Assembly: GCA_945827765.1 (NCBI GenBank)
Contig: CALZPS010000001.1
Location: 1 to 29,388 of the forward strand
DNA: 29,388 bases
Reading direction: 5' to 3'
Source of the DNA: an uncultured Lachnospiraceae bacterium
GTDB taxonomy: Bacteria; Bacillota; Clostridia; Lachnospirales; Lachnospiraceae
Position 1 is the first letter of the stretch; the number at the start of each line of letters is the position of its first letter. A model generated the notes under the pieces. It was not told where the DNA came from. It made no database searches and saw nothing but the letters and a program-made list of their open reading frames with translations. Made by a program: the position numbers and the translations under genes. Shown piece by piece: positions 6,396-14,827 of this stretch.

Positions 6396-6513
6396 ATCGT
6401 GGGATGATTATCCCACTTTTATGCTCATATCGGGGCGGTTCCCAAGGTCTTTCACCCACCTATGAGCAAGCTCATGCGGGCTTAGACCTTTTGACCCTGG
6501 TATCATCAGGTGA
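6300..6513 (-). repeat. Structured spacer element E1 with 10-bp direct repeats at its edges
   Basis: A 10-bp direct repeat, CATCAGGTGA, occurs at 6303-6312 and 6504-6513. Within it are inverted repeats GGGTCAAAAG (6318-6327) and CTTTTGACCC (6488-6497), and a closing stem 6337-6344/6499-6506. Inside are three long hairpins: 6348-6379, 6382-6434 and 6446-6488. The last has TGAGCAAGCTC (6463-6473) at its tip, as in E2. Two small hairpins (6300-6317 and 6314-6335) share GTTG and exclude each other. Together with 6217-6299 this is the only gene-free stretch above 300 bp; I see no coding region in it. It may be a MITE-like insertion or a structured RNA. Confidence 0.65.
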
Positions 6514-6526
6514 AAGACAAGTTGTT

Positions 6527-7939
6527 TCAGTTAATCTTAGGATATTGTGACTTGTCATAATTGTGTGTCAGCCCATATGCATTTGAGTATTCCATTAGCT
6601 GAGCGTCTGTCCACATGAAGAATCGTTCATTATGGGGGGCTCTCGGAGTCGTGTCAAAATGATACCAGCCGTCACCGACATCCACCAGATTCCATGCGTG
6701 TGTGGTATCGGACGGAATCTTGGAAATCGTCATATTCTTAATGCCTGCCGCCGTAAGGAGCGCTCTGGATGCATTGACAAATGCCCCGCAGTCTCCCCTG
6801 CCAAGCACCAGACCTTCGTATGCCGCGTCTGTCCATGCCTCGCTGGAAGAATTCGAGTAAGTGATATGACCACGTACCCAGTCGTAAATTGCAGAGGCTT
6901 TGTCGTAGTCGCTCATAGAATCGTTAATAATCTCACTCAGAACATTGTTGGCAAGTTCCAGAACTTCCTCCTCGGTATGGGTGGACGTGATCACTGTTAC
7001 TTTTACCGTCACTGATGTGGAGTTCCCGGAGTCGTCCGTGGCAGAATAAATGACATCATAGCTGCCTTCGGTGTTCAAATCCACGGCGCTGGTATCAATT
7101 TCCAATTCTACATCAGGATCAAGGTCGTCTGTGACGGTAACCCCTGTTTTGTAGGAAATACCGCTGCCGATACTGTGCGTGAGATCCCTCACACCGGTGA
7201 TAACCGGAGCCTGCGTATCTTTGACGACATTCATCGTTGCGGTGAGCGTGGTTTTATTCTTGGAGGTATCCTGCAAGATGAGCTCCACATTCTGGGAACC
7301 TTCCTGCGAAAAGTCAGGAGTCTTGGCAAATGTGACGGTTACGGGTGTCACATCCACGATGTCCGTGACAAAATCTTCTGCACTGTATTCTTTTCCGAGG
7401 ACAACCTGCAGATTATTTGCAGTTCCCTGCGGAGCGGTGGTATCTACGACACGAAGCTTGCATTTGTGCGTGAAGATACCGTTCTTGATTCTAAGTGTAT
7501 AATTTCCCGGAACACTGGTATCTACGGTGTCACTTTTTTTCGTGAAATATGCATCAGGGTTTTCCTTTTTCAGAAAATCCGAGATGTCAAAAGAAGTTCC
7601 GGCTTCTATCGTATAGGAACCCTTGCAAAGGAAACCTTTGTATATATTGACGGCCAGTAAAATAAGGATGACCGCAGCAATTAGAACAAATACGATGCGT
7701 ACCGGGCCGCTCCGCAAAAGCCGTGCCATTTTTCGTCTGGGACGTTTTCGCCTGCGGGCTGTGCTGCGGCTTGGATTACCGCCTGCCACACTGCGGTTCG
7801 GATTCCTGCCGGAAGATGCCCCGCTGCGTCCTGAAGTCCTGCGGGATGCAGTGCTGCGGGATGCAGTGCTGCGGTTCGCAGGACGGGAGCTGTTCGCTCT
7901 GTTTTGCGGATTACTCCTGCGTTGTTCATTGTTTGTCAT
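6527..7939 (-). CDS. Membrane-anchored protein with Ig-like repeats and a transglutaminase-like domain
   Basis: The product has 470 residues. Residues 1-75 are a cytoplasmic tail almost free of acidic residues and rich in Arg, Ser and Asn. A transmembrane helix follows (about 82-100). The outer part has tandem Ig-like/DUF5011-type modules (about 105-320), each opening with a 'DTTAP' or 'DTQAPVITG' type segment. The C-terminal domain is transglutaminase-like with an intact triad: Cys384 (GRGDCGAF), His414 (TTHAWNL) and Asp429 (YHFDTTP). Such domains act as proteases, amidases or acyl-transferring enzymes on peptides. ATG 7939 was chosen because GAGGT lies six bases upstream; the GTG at 7945 overlaps that site. 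The gene begins 27 bp after the adenylating enzyme. Its place inside a dlt-like operon suggests a role in surface-polymer or peptidoglycan modification, which is inference. Confidence 0.88.
   Translation of the reverse strand: MTNNEQRRSNPQNRANSSRPANRSTASRSTASRRTSGRSGASSGRNPNRSVAGGNPSRSTARRRKRPRRKMARLLRSGPVRIVFVLIAAVILILLAVNIYKGFLCKGSYTIEAGTSFDISDFLKKENPDAYFTKKSDTVDTSVPGNYTLRIKNGIFTHKCKLRVVDTTAPQGTANNLQVVLGKEYSAEDFVTDIVDVTPVTVTFAKTPDFSQEGSQNVELILQDTSKNKTTLTATMNVVKDTQAPVITGVRDLTHSIGSGISYKTGVTVTDDLDPDVELEIDTSAVDLNTEGSYDVIYSATDDSGNSTSVTVKVTVITSTHTEEEVLELANNVLSEIINDSMSDYDKASAIYDWVRGHITYSNSSSEAWTDAAYEGLVLGRGDCGAFVNASRALLTAAGIKNMTISKIPSDTTHAWNLVDVGDGWYHFDTTPRAPHNERFFMWTDAQLMEYSNAYGLTHNYDKSQYPKIN
7841..7870. 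repeat. Tandem 15-bp repeat in the basic tail of the transglutaminase-like gene
   Basis: Two perfect adjacent copies of GCGGGATGCAGTGCT (plus strand) encode STASR twice on the minus strand. Such a unit, a multiple of three, can change in copy number without breaking the reading frame, so tail length may vary between strains. Confidence 0.85.
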
Positions 7940-7966
7940 ACTCACACCTCGTTTTAATTTCTTTTG

Positions 7967-9427
7967 TCATTGGTTTAATAACTGTGTTCTGTCCACTTTA
8001 CCGTTGGCGTTTAAAGGAAGGGACTCCATCGCTGTCAGCTTGTTCGGAATCATATAAGGTAAAAGCCGTTCCCTGAGCTGACGACTGAGTTCTGCTTTGT
8101 CTATACTGCCTTCAAAAAATAATATGATTTTGGAATCGCGATAAAGACAGCAGCACTTTTCCACACCGGGAATGCCAAGTGTGACGGATTCAATCTCCCC
8201 AAGTTCAATCCGGTGTCCCATATGTTTAATCTGATAATCCCGGCGGGATACAAAAATGAGTTCGTGAGCGGCTCCGTATTTTGCCAAATCACCGCTGCGG
8301 TAATAGGTTCCCTCCGGCAAATCTGCCAAGGGACGTCTGGTAAATACGGCGGCAGTTCTTTCTTCGTCTTTCAGATAACCGGCTGCCAGAGCATCACTTA
8401 AGATGTACAGTTCACCAACCTTGTCCGGTTCTGTCACTAACTGTCCGTCATCAATCAGATATACCTGACTGTTGGAAAGCGGATAGCCCATCGGAACATT
8501 TTGCTCACCGGTAAGTTCCTTGATACGGTAAAAGGTACAAATACCCGACATCTCCGAGGAACCGTAAAGATTGATAAATTCTGTCTGCGGCAGGGCGTCC
8601 ATCCAGATTTTAAGCTGTTTGGGCGGAAAGACCTCGCCGACAAATAATACCTTTTGCAGTGTGCTCAAGTCTACTTTTGAGAGCACTTTCAGTCTGGAAA
8701 GAATCGAAAGTGCAGACGGAACCCACTGAATCGTGTTAATCTGGTTGTCCCGTATATATTCGCCGAGAGCCAACGGTGTCAAAAACAATCTGGAATCAAG
8801 AATATGCATAGGACAGCGCACCTTGAGCGCCGTGAAGATATCTTTGGCTGATGCATCAAAATAAAACGGGGTCTGGTTGCCTAGGCGGGTGCTGCGGTCA
8901 AAACCAAACTCGCGGATATAGGCATCAGTGAAACTTACCATGCCCTGATGTGTTTTTACGATCCCTTTGGGGTCTCCGGTGGAGCCTGATGTAAAGATAA
9001 TATACATCGGCAATGTGTCGGGAAGGTTGGAATAAATCTCCCGGAGCCTGCAAAAAACAGATTCGAGTTCCCCGGCCGGAACCTGCTGTAATGTGTCGAT
9101 GCCGCCGCGGCACACCAGTTCTATGCCGGCGATGGATTTGATTTTTTCAAATTTGTCCTCTTTGATGTCAGGATTGATAGGAACGTAATAATTTCCGCTG
9201 GCCAGGACGCCGAGATACCATGCAAGCGTATCCACGGAATGCTCTGCGATGACCGCGACCGGCTGCCCGCGGTATCCTTTCTCCACGAGACTTAAAGCCG
9301 CCGCAGCGACTTCCTGCTGAAATTCCCCCCAGCTAATCTGTCTGTCTTTATCAATAAATAAAATCGTATTAAAATCGTGTTCTATATCAACCCCGAAACC
9401 GAGGTAGTCTATCACGTGCTGAATCAT
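7967..9427 (-). CDS. Amino-acid adenylating enzyme (DltA-like AMP-ligase)
   Basis: The product is a stand-alone 486-residue adenylation domain, the size of DltA. Core motifs are FTSGSTGDPKG (A3, residues 145-155), FDAS (A4, Asp191), NLYGSSE (A5, where DltA usually has GPTE), YYRSGDL (A7), RRDYQIKHMGHRIELGEIE (A8) and NANGKVDR (A10, Lys477). The Asp in A4 is at the position that holds the alpha-amino group in amino-acid-activating enzymes, so the substrate is probably an amino acid. It should form an aminoacyl-AMP and load the carrier protein encoded downstream. An upstream ATG at 9469 is in frame. However, the promoter's predicted start point is near 9464, so that codon would not be transcribed; ATG 9427 also has GAGGT ten bases upstream. 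Confidence 0.88.
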   Translation of the reverse strand: MIQHVIDYLGFGVDIEHDFNTILFIDKDRQISWGEFQQEVAAAALSLVEKGYRGQPVAVIAEHSVDTLAWYLGVLASGNYYVPINPDIKEDKFEKIKSIAGIELVCRGGIDTLQQVPAGELESVFCRLREIYSNLPDTLPMYIIFTSGSTGDPKGIVKTHQGMVSFTDAYIREFGFDRSTRLGNQTPFYFDASAKDIFTALKVRCPMHILDSRLFLTPLALGEYIRDNQINTIQWVPSALSILSRLKVLSKVDLSTLQKVLFVGEVFPPKQLKIWMDALPQTEFINLYGSSEMSGICTFYRIKELTGEQNVPMGYPLSNSQVYLIDDGQLVTEPDKVGELYILSDALAAGYLKDEERTAAVFTRRPLADLPEGTYYRSGDLAKYGAAHELIFVSRRDYQIKHMGHRIELGEIESVTLGIPGVEKCCCLYRDSKIILFFEGSIDKAELSRQLRERLLPYMIPNKLTAMESLPLNANGKVDRTQLLNQ

Positions 9428-9470
9428 ACTGTTTTGTACCTCACAATTATTCACGAGTAGTTTGTTCATT

Positions 9471-9499
9471 ATTATAGTACGGCAGGTTGGAAAAATCAA
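9471..9499 (-). promoter_or_regulatory. Sigma-A promoter of the dlt-like operon
   Basis: On the minus strand -35 TTGATT (9499-9494) and a perfect -10 TATAAT (9476-9471) are 17 bases apart. The predicted start near 9464 gives a 5' leader of about 37 bases before ATG 9427. Confidence 0.85.
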
Positions 9500-9569
9500 T
9501 ATAGCGGGGTTAAAAAACAGAAAAAAGTGTTGCCGGAAGTGTCATCTTTTCTTCATTATTAAAATAGTC

Positions 9570-9598
9570 TTGCATGTTTGATTTCTATCCTTTACTAT
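9570..9598 (+). promoter_or_regulatory. Probable promoter of the radical SAM gene
   Basis: TTGCAT (9570-9575) and TACTAT (9593-9598) are 17 bases apart, about 40 bp before the start codon. It is divergent to the operon promoter at 9471-9499, with about 70 bp between the two. Confidence 0.6.
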
Positions 9599-9639
9599 TT
9601 TCATAGAAAATCGCGAAGTTAAAAAAGGAAAGCAAAATC

Positions 9640-10665
9640 ATGGGTGAAAAGACTGTAGAGAAACAGGCTGAAAATAAAGAGGCAGAGAATCGGAACGTCA
9701 CGAATAAGGTTACTGCGGCAGGCAAAACAGCAAAACCGCAGGACGGAGGCTGTCATCTCTGTCCGAGGGAATGTGGGGCAGACAGGCAGGGAGGACAAAA
9801 AGGCATATGCATGGTGGCGGGAGAGGACATTCTGGCATCTCGGGCGGCCATACATTTGTGGGAAGAACCGTGCATTTCCGGGACGGAAGAACTGCGTATG
9901 GATGCAGCGGCTCACGTTGCCGGTTCAGGAACGGTGTTCTTCTGCGGATGTCCTCTGCACTGTGTGTATTGTCAGAATCATGAGATTGCCGATGCAAAAA
10001 AAGGAAAACCCATTACGGTTGAGCGGCTTTCGGAGATTTTTCTGGAGCTGCAGGCGAAAGGAGCGGCAAACATCAATCTGGTGACACCGACACATTATAC
10101 CCCGCAGATTATACGAGCTGTCAAAATCGCACGGGAGCAGGGAATGCATCTGCCTGTCGTCTACAATTGCAGCGGGTATGAGAAAGTGGCGACATTAAAA
10201 CAACTGGAAGGGATTGTGGACATTTATCTGACGGATTTTAAGTACATGGACAGCGTCATGGCCAAACGGTACTCTCATGCCGCAGATTACCCGGAAGTGG
10301 TAAAACGGGCACTGACAGAAATGGTGCGGCAGCAGCCGGAGCCGGAGTTTGACAGCCGTGGAATGATGCGAAAGGGCGTTATCGTGCGGCATCTGCTGCT
10401 GCCGGATGCGCTGGAAAATGCGAAAGCAGTTGTACGTTATGTGTATGAAAAATACAAAGATCAGGTGTTTTTAAGCTTGATGAACCAATACACGCCGTTA
10501 AAGTATGTGGAGGCGTTCCCGGAAATCAATCGCGCAGTGACGGAGGAAGAGTACGAGTGCCTTGTCGATTATGCCATTGAGCTTGGTGTGGAGAATGGAT
10601 TTGTGCAGGAGGGCGAGACAGCGGAAGAAAGTTTTATTCCGGCGTTTGATTATGAAGGATTGTGA
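9640..10665 (+). CDS. Radical SAM protein, PflX/pyruvate formate-lyase-activase-like
   Basis: The product has 341 residues. The radical SAM cluster motif CxxxCxxC is at Cys104-Cys108-Cys111 (CPLHCVYC), followed by QNHEI as in activating enzymes of the COG1313 (PflX) group. A second cysteine group precedes it (CHLCPRECGADR, Cys38, Cys41, Cys45, then Cys57) and may bind another metal centre; this N-terminal group is usual for PflX-like proteins. Residues 1-36 are a charged, low-complexity extension rich in Glu, Lys and Ala. The start ATG 9640 follows AAAGGAAAG. No glycyl-radical enzyme lies nearby, so the partner is unknown. It is the first rightward gene after the divergent promoter region. 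Confidence 0.88.
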   Translation: MGEKTVEKQAENKEAENRNVTNKVTAAGKTAKPQDGGCHLCPRECGADRQGGQKGICMVAGEDILASRAAIHLWEEPCISGTEELRMDAAAHVAGSGTVFFCGCPLHCVYCQNHEIADAKKGKPITVERLSEIFLELQAKGAANINLVTPTHYTPQIIRAVKIAREQGMHLPVVYNCSGYEKVATLKQLEGIVDIYLTDFKYMDSVMAKRYSHAADYPEVVKRALTEMVRQQPEPEFDSRGMMRKGVIVRHLLLPDALENAKAVVRYVYEKYKDQVFLSLMNQYTPLKYVEAFPEINRAVTEEEYECLVDYAIELGVENGFVQEGETAEESFIPAFDYEGL

Positions 10666-10672
10666 TATGGGA

Positions 10673-10702
10673 TTGTATTTTTTAGTAGTTCGGTGTTATA
10701 AT
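10673..10702 (+). promoter_or_regulatory. Sigma-A promoter of asnS
   Basis: TTGTAT (10673-10678) and a perfect TATAAT (10697-10702) are 18 bases apart, about 38 bp before the asnS start. No T-box-like leader fits in the remaining space. Confidence 0.75.
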
Positions 10703-10740
10703 CAATAGCACGGAGAAAACATGAAAAGGAGTATTTTGAC

Positions 10741-12132
10741 ATGAAATTGATGACGATTCGGGAAATCTTTAAAAACAGAGAAAAGTATCTGGGGCAGCAG
10801 ATTACCGTCGGAGGGTGGATTCGCAGTATCCGCGACTCGAAGACATTTGGGTTTATCGTGGTGAATGACGGCTCATATTTTGAACCTCTGCAGGTGGTAT
10901 ATTCAGACAAGATGGATAATTTTTCGGAGATTTCAAAACAGAACGTGGGGGCGGCAATCATCGTGACCGGTACGCTTGTGGCGACACCGCAGGCGAAACA
11001 GCCGTTTGAGATTCAGGCAGAAACCGTGGAAATCGAAGGCACCTCTGCACCGGATTATCCGCTGCAGAAGAAACGCCACAGTTTTGAGTATCTTCGCACG
11101 ATTTCGCATCTGCGTCCGCGAACCAATACATTTCAGGCGGTATTCCGCGTGCGTTCGCTGGCAGCATATGCGATCCACAAATTCTTTCAGGAGAGAGGAT
11201 TCGTCTATGTGCACACCCCTTTGATTACCGGAAGTGACTGTGAGGGTGCGGGCGAGATGTTCAGAGTGACAACGCTTGACATGGACAACCTGCCGAAAAA
11301 TGAGGACGGCAATGTAGATTACACCCAGGATTTCTTTGGCAAGGAGACCAGCCTGACGGTCAGCGGACAGCTCAACGGCGAGACTTATGCGCAGGCGTTT
11401 CGCAACATTTACACATTCGGACCGACCTTCCGTGCGGAGAACTCCAACACCACCAGACATGCTGCGGAATTCTGGATGATTGAACCGGAGATTGCATTCG
11501 CAGATTTGCAGGATGACATGGAACTGGCAGAGTCTATGCTGAAGTATATTATCAATTATGTGATGGAACAGGCACCGGAGGAGATGAATTTCTTCAATTC
11601 CTTTGTGGACAAGGGGCTGATTGAACGTTTGAAAAATGTAGTGGAATCCGATTTCGCGCGGGTGACTTATACAGAGGCGATAGCACTTCTGGAGAAGAAT
11701 AATGATAAATTTGAATATAAAGTGTCATGGGGAGCTGATTTACAGACGGAGCATGAGCGATATCTGACCGAACAGGTATTTAAACGTCCGGTCTTTGTGA
11801 CGGATTACCCGAAGGAAATCAAGGCATTTTACATGAAACAAAATGAGGATGGCAAGACGGTAGCTGCAGTGGATTGTCTTGTGCCGGGCATTGGAGAAAT
11901 TATCGGCGGCAGCCAGAGAGAGGATGACTATGACAAGCTGCTTGCGAGAATGAACGAGCTCGGACTGAAAGAGGAAGACTATCGTTTCTATCTGGATTTG
12001 AGAAAATACGGTTCTACCCGCCACGCGGGCTTTGGACTGGGCTTTGAGCGCTGCGTGATGTATCTGACCGGAATGGGCAACATCCGTGACGTGATACCGT
12101 TCCCGAGAACCGTGAATAACTGTGAACTATAA
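10741..12132 (+). CDS. asnS: Asparaginyl-tRNA synthetase
   Basis: The product has 463 residues and charges tRNA-Asn with asparagine. An N-terminal OB-fold anticodon-binding domain (about 1-120, with [17 protein letters not shown]) is followed by the class II catalytic domain. Motif 2 is [21 protein letters not shown], and motif 3 is in [27 protein letters not shown] at the C-terminus. The motif-2 spacing and the ending [11 protein letters not shown] fit AsnRS rather than AspRS. The start ATG 10741 follows AAGGAG by nine bases. The SbcD-like gene begins 18 bp after the stop, so the two may be co-transcribed. Confidence 0.97.
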   Translation: MKLMTIREIFKNREKYLGQQITVGGWIRSIRDSKTFGFIVVNDGSYFEPLQVVYSDKMDNFSEISKQNVGAAIIVTGTLVATPQAKQPFEIQAETVEIEGTSAPDYPLQKKRHSFEYLRTISHLRPRTNTFQAVFRVRSLAAYAIHKFFQERGFVYVHTPLITGSDCEGAGEMFRVTTLDMDNLPKNEDGNVDYTQDFFGKETSLTVSGQLNGETYAQAFRNIYTFGPTFRAENSNTTRHAAEFWMIEPEIAFADLQDDMELAESMLKYIINYVMEQAPEEMNFFNSFVDKGLIERLKNVVESDFARVTYTEAIALLEKNNDKFEYKVSWGADLQTEHERYLTEQVFKRPVFVTDYPKEIKAFYMKQNEDGKTVAAVDCLVPGIGEIIGGSQREDDYDKLLARMNELGLKEEDYRFYLDLRKYGSTRHAGFGLGFERCVMYLTGMGNIRDVIPFPRTVNNCEL

Positions 12133-12150
12133 GAAAACGGGGTTTATTGT

Positions 12151-13206
12151 ATGAAATTTATCCATATTGCGGATATCCATCTGGGGGCACGGCCGGATGC
12201 AGGCGAAGCATATAGCGGGGAGCGCCCACGTGAGCTCTGGGACACATTTTCGCAGGTGATAGACTGCTGCAATCAAGAAAAGGCACAGTTGCTGTTGATT
12301 GCAGGGGATTTGTTTCACCGCCAGCCGCTTTTGCGCGAACTGAAAGAAGTATCATATTTGTTTTCCAGACTGAAACACACACAGGTTGTGCTGATTGCCG
12401 GCAATCACGATTTTATCAGAAAAAATTCTTATTACCGGACATTTTCATGGCCGAAACATGTGCATATGCTTTCGGGAGAGACACTCGGACATGTAGTATT
12501 TCCGGAATTGGATACCGCAGTGTATGGATTGAGCTATCACAGCCGGGAAATTACAGAGCCGCTCTACGACAGTGCAAAAGCGAAGGGGCTTGCCCGCTGT
12601 GAGATCCTGCTTGCACATGGAGGCGATGAAAAGCATATTCCGATTCGTCGGGAAGCTTTGAAAAAGAGCGGATTCGACTACATCGCTCTGGGGCATATTC
12701 ATCGGCGTCGGTCTCTGACAGAAGGATTTGCGGAATATGCCGGGAGTCTGGAACCGACGGACAAAAATGATATCGGAAAGCACGGATATATCGTGGGTGA
12801 GCTGGACGAGGACGGTCTTCGCCTGAAGTTTGTACCGATTGCCGGGCGGGAGTATCTGCATCTGGCACTGCAGGTGAAGGAAACCATGACGGAGGGCAGT
12901 GTCTGTGACTGGATCAGACGGATGATAGATGAACGGGGCAGGCAGCATATGTACTGTTTCGTTTTGCAGGGAAAACGTGATGTAGATGTAGAGTTTGACA
13001 CGTCGCGGATGAATCCGTTCAAAAATGTGCTGGAAGTAGTGGATGAGACCCGTCCTGCCTACGATTTTGAACGGCTCTCGGAGGAAAACAGAGGAAATTT
13101 GATTGGCAGATTTATCGAGAGTTTTGGCGGATGTGAAGAAGGAAGTGTTGAATATCAGGCATTGTGTGAAGGGGTGGAAGCGTTATTGTCCGGGGAATGT
13201 TTATGA
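12151..13206 (+). CDS. Metallophosphoesterase, SbcD/YhaO-like DNA repair exonuclease subunit
   Basis: The product has 351 residues. All calcineurin-like phosphoesterase motifs are visible: HIADIHLG (residues 5-12), GDLFH, GNHD, HGGDEKH and GHIH. These bind two metal ions at the nuclease site of Mre11/SbcD/YhaO proteins. The C-terminal third is the usual capping region. The start ATG 12151 follows the weak GGGGTTT site. The SbcC-like ATPase gene starts 18 bp after the stop, matching the yhaO-yhaN or sbcD-sbcC pair. Together they probably form a nuclease-ATPase complex acting on DNA ends. Confidence 0.9.
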   Translation: MKFIHIADIHLGARPDAGEAYSGERPRELWDTFSQVIDCCNQEKAQLLLIAGDLFHRQPLLRELKEVSYLFSRLKHTQVVLIAGNHDFIRKNSYYRTFSWPKHVHMLSGETLGHVVFPELDTAVYGLSYHSREITEPLYDSAKAKGLARCEILLAHGGDEKHIPIRREALKKSGFDYIALGHIHRRRSLTEGFAEYAGSLEPTDKNDIGKHGYIVGELDEDGLRLKFVPIAGREYLHLALQVKETMTEGSVCDWIRRMIDERGRQHMYCFVLQGKRDVDVEFDTSRMNPFKNVLEVVDETRPAYDFERLSEENRGNLIGRFIESFGGCEEGSVEYQALCEGVEALLSGECL

Positions 13207-13224
13207 TTGGATGGGGAGCAGCCG

Positions 13225-14820
13225 ATGATTATCAAAGAATTGTATTTGAAGAATTTCGGTAAATTCAACGGAACATATTGCAGTTTAGATGAACATATGC
13301 AAGTGTTTTATGGGGAAAATGAATATGGGAAATCTACCATATATGCATTTATCAAGGCGATGCTTTTCGGGATGGAGCGTGGACGCGGAAGAGCAGCGGG
13401 GAAAGATGAATTCAGCCGGTATGAACCTTGGGAAAATCCCAATTATTATGCCGGAGAAATGCGCTTTGTGTGTGGAGACCGTACATTTTGCCTGAAACGC
13501 CACTTTGACCGTTATGGCCGAAATGCTGTTTTGTACTGTGAGGATGATGGAGAAGAATTGTCCGTAGAGGACGGCGATTTGCAGATGCTGCTTGGCGGCA
13601 TCACATTGGGGGCTTTTGAAAATACTGCGGCCATCGGGCAACTGACTGCGCGTCCGGGACAGACATTGGCGGAGGAGTTGAAAAACTATGCCGCCAATTA
13701 TTATGCATCCGGCAGTAGTGAAGTGGATTTGAAATGTGCTGTGGACACGCTGAAAGAGCGTAAGAAAACTACGGAAAAAGCGATAAAGAAATGTGTCGAA
13801 ACACAAAAACAGGAATTGGAAAAACTGCAGGTCGCTGAACAGTATATGAAAAATGATATGGCAAAGCTGCAGGAAAACGCGGCACAGGAAAAGAAGAAAC
13901 TGCTTACGCTGCAGGAGAGCAGGAGGTCGGAAAGTGATTGTAAACATGAACAGGGGGAATTCTTGACAGAAGGCAAGCAAAGCCTGACCGGAGCGGTAAG
14001 CGGAGGTCTGCCAAGAGCAGGAGTTTTGCTTTGCATTCTGGGAACACTGCTTTTGACTGCCGGAGTGTTGAAAAATTTTACGGGCAATCCGTGGTTTTAT
14101 AGCATTCCGTGGTTTGTTCTGCCTGCCGGGGCGGCGATTTTGGCAGCAGGAATTTTGAGCTGTCTGGCAGGGCGCAAATATACCCGGAAAAAAAGTGGAG
14201 ATAGTTTCCGTACATCTTCCGGGGAAGATGCGAAGAAAGCGGTTGCTGCACAGAATGAAATAGAACGGGCGGAATGGGAATTACAGCGTATTTACGGGCA
14301 GCTTACGGAAAAACAAATCGAGCTTGGAAATATACAAGAGCAAAAAGAAGAGCTTCTGGTACCGGGAGATGCACAAAGACGGCTGGAAGAACGAAAAGAG
14401 GCACTGGAACTGGCGATGGAGCATCTTACCGCCTGTGCGTCAAAAATGACGGAACAGTTTGGCGAGCGATTAAACCGTGAGGCATCACAGATTCTGGCAG
14501 AGGTCACGGAGGGAAAATATACCCGTCTGTTCGTGGGAGACAATTTACAGTTGAGCGTATTTTGCGGAGGGAACCATATTTCGGTGGAGCAGTTGAGCCG
14601 CGGAACGGTGGAGCAGATTTATTTTGCACTCCGCATGGCAGCATTGAATTTGCTGTACGAGGAAAAGATTCCGGTGATTTTTGACGATGCATTCGGCTGT
14701 TATGATGAAAAAAGATTAAAATCTACTTTAAAGTGGTTGAGCAATCAGGACAGACAAGTTATAATATTTACTTGCCAAAGAAGGGAACAAGAAATCATCG
14801 AGATGTTAAAAAGGAAATGA
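13225..14820 (+). CDS. AAA ATPase, SbcC/YhaN-like, with two central membrane segments
   Basis: The product has 531 residues, much shorter than SbcC (about 1000). The N-terminal half carries the Walker A motif GENEYGKST (residues 30-38) and the Q-loop region. Residues of about 165-245 form a coiled coil (KTTEKAIKKCVETQKQELEKL). Two hydrophobic segments follow (about 262-283 and 295-318), and then a second coiled coil. The C-terminal half has the ABC signature VEQLSRGTVEQ and Walker B VIFDDAF (about 483-489). ATG 13225 was chosen because GGGGAG lies six bases upstream; the TTG at 13207 directly abuts the previous stop and has no ribosome site. The central hydrophobic pair would tie the ATPase to the membrane. 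It partners the SbcD-like gene just upstream. Confidence 0.88.
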   Translation: MIIKELYLKNFGKFNGTYCSLDEHMQVFYGENEYGKSTIYAFIKAMLFGMERGRGRAAGKDEFSRYEPWENPNYYAGEMRFVCGDRTFCLKRHFDRYGRNAVLYCEDDGEELSVEDGDLQMLLGGITLGAFENTAAIGQLTARPGQTLAEELKNYAANYYASGSSEVDLKCAVDTLKERKKTTEKAIKKCVETQKQELEKLQVAEQYMKNDMAKLQENAAQEKKKLLTLQESRRSESDCKHEQGEFLTEGKQSLTGAVSGGLPRAGVLLCILGTLLLTAGVLKNFTGNPWFYSIPWFVLPAGAAILAAGILSCLAGRKYTRKKSGDSFRTSSGEDAKKAVAAQNEIERAEWELQRIYGQLTEKQIELGNIQEQKEELLVPGDAQRRLEERKEALELAMEHLTACASKMTEQFGERLNREASQILAEVTEGKYTRLFVGDNLQLSVFCGGNHISVEQLSRGTVEQIYFALRMAALNLLYEEKIPVIFDDAFGCYDEKRLKSTLKWLSNQDRQVIIFTCQRREQEIIEMLKRK

Positions 14821-14827
14821 GTATAAT

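Noticed and set aside
7723..8076. Cysteine-rich plus-strand frame
   Set aside because: It is the antisense of the Arg/Ser-rich tail of the transglutaminase-like gene. The Cys codons come from GCA/TGC complement bias, and it has no ribosome site.
9428..9469. Upstream ATG (9469) as start of the adenylating enzyme
   Set aside because: The predicted transcription start near 9464 would leave this codon out of the mRNA, and it lacks a ribosome site; ATG 9427 has one.
10666..10740. T-box leader before asnS (and before metG at 28755-28817)
   Set aside because: Both gaps are far too short for a T-box and lack its conserved core and terminator.
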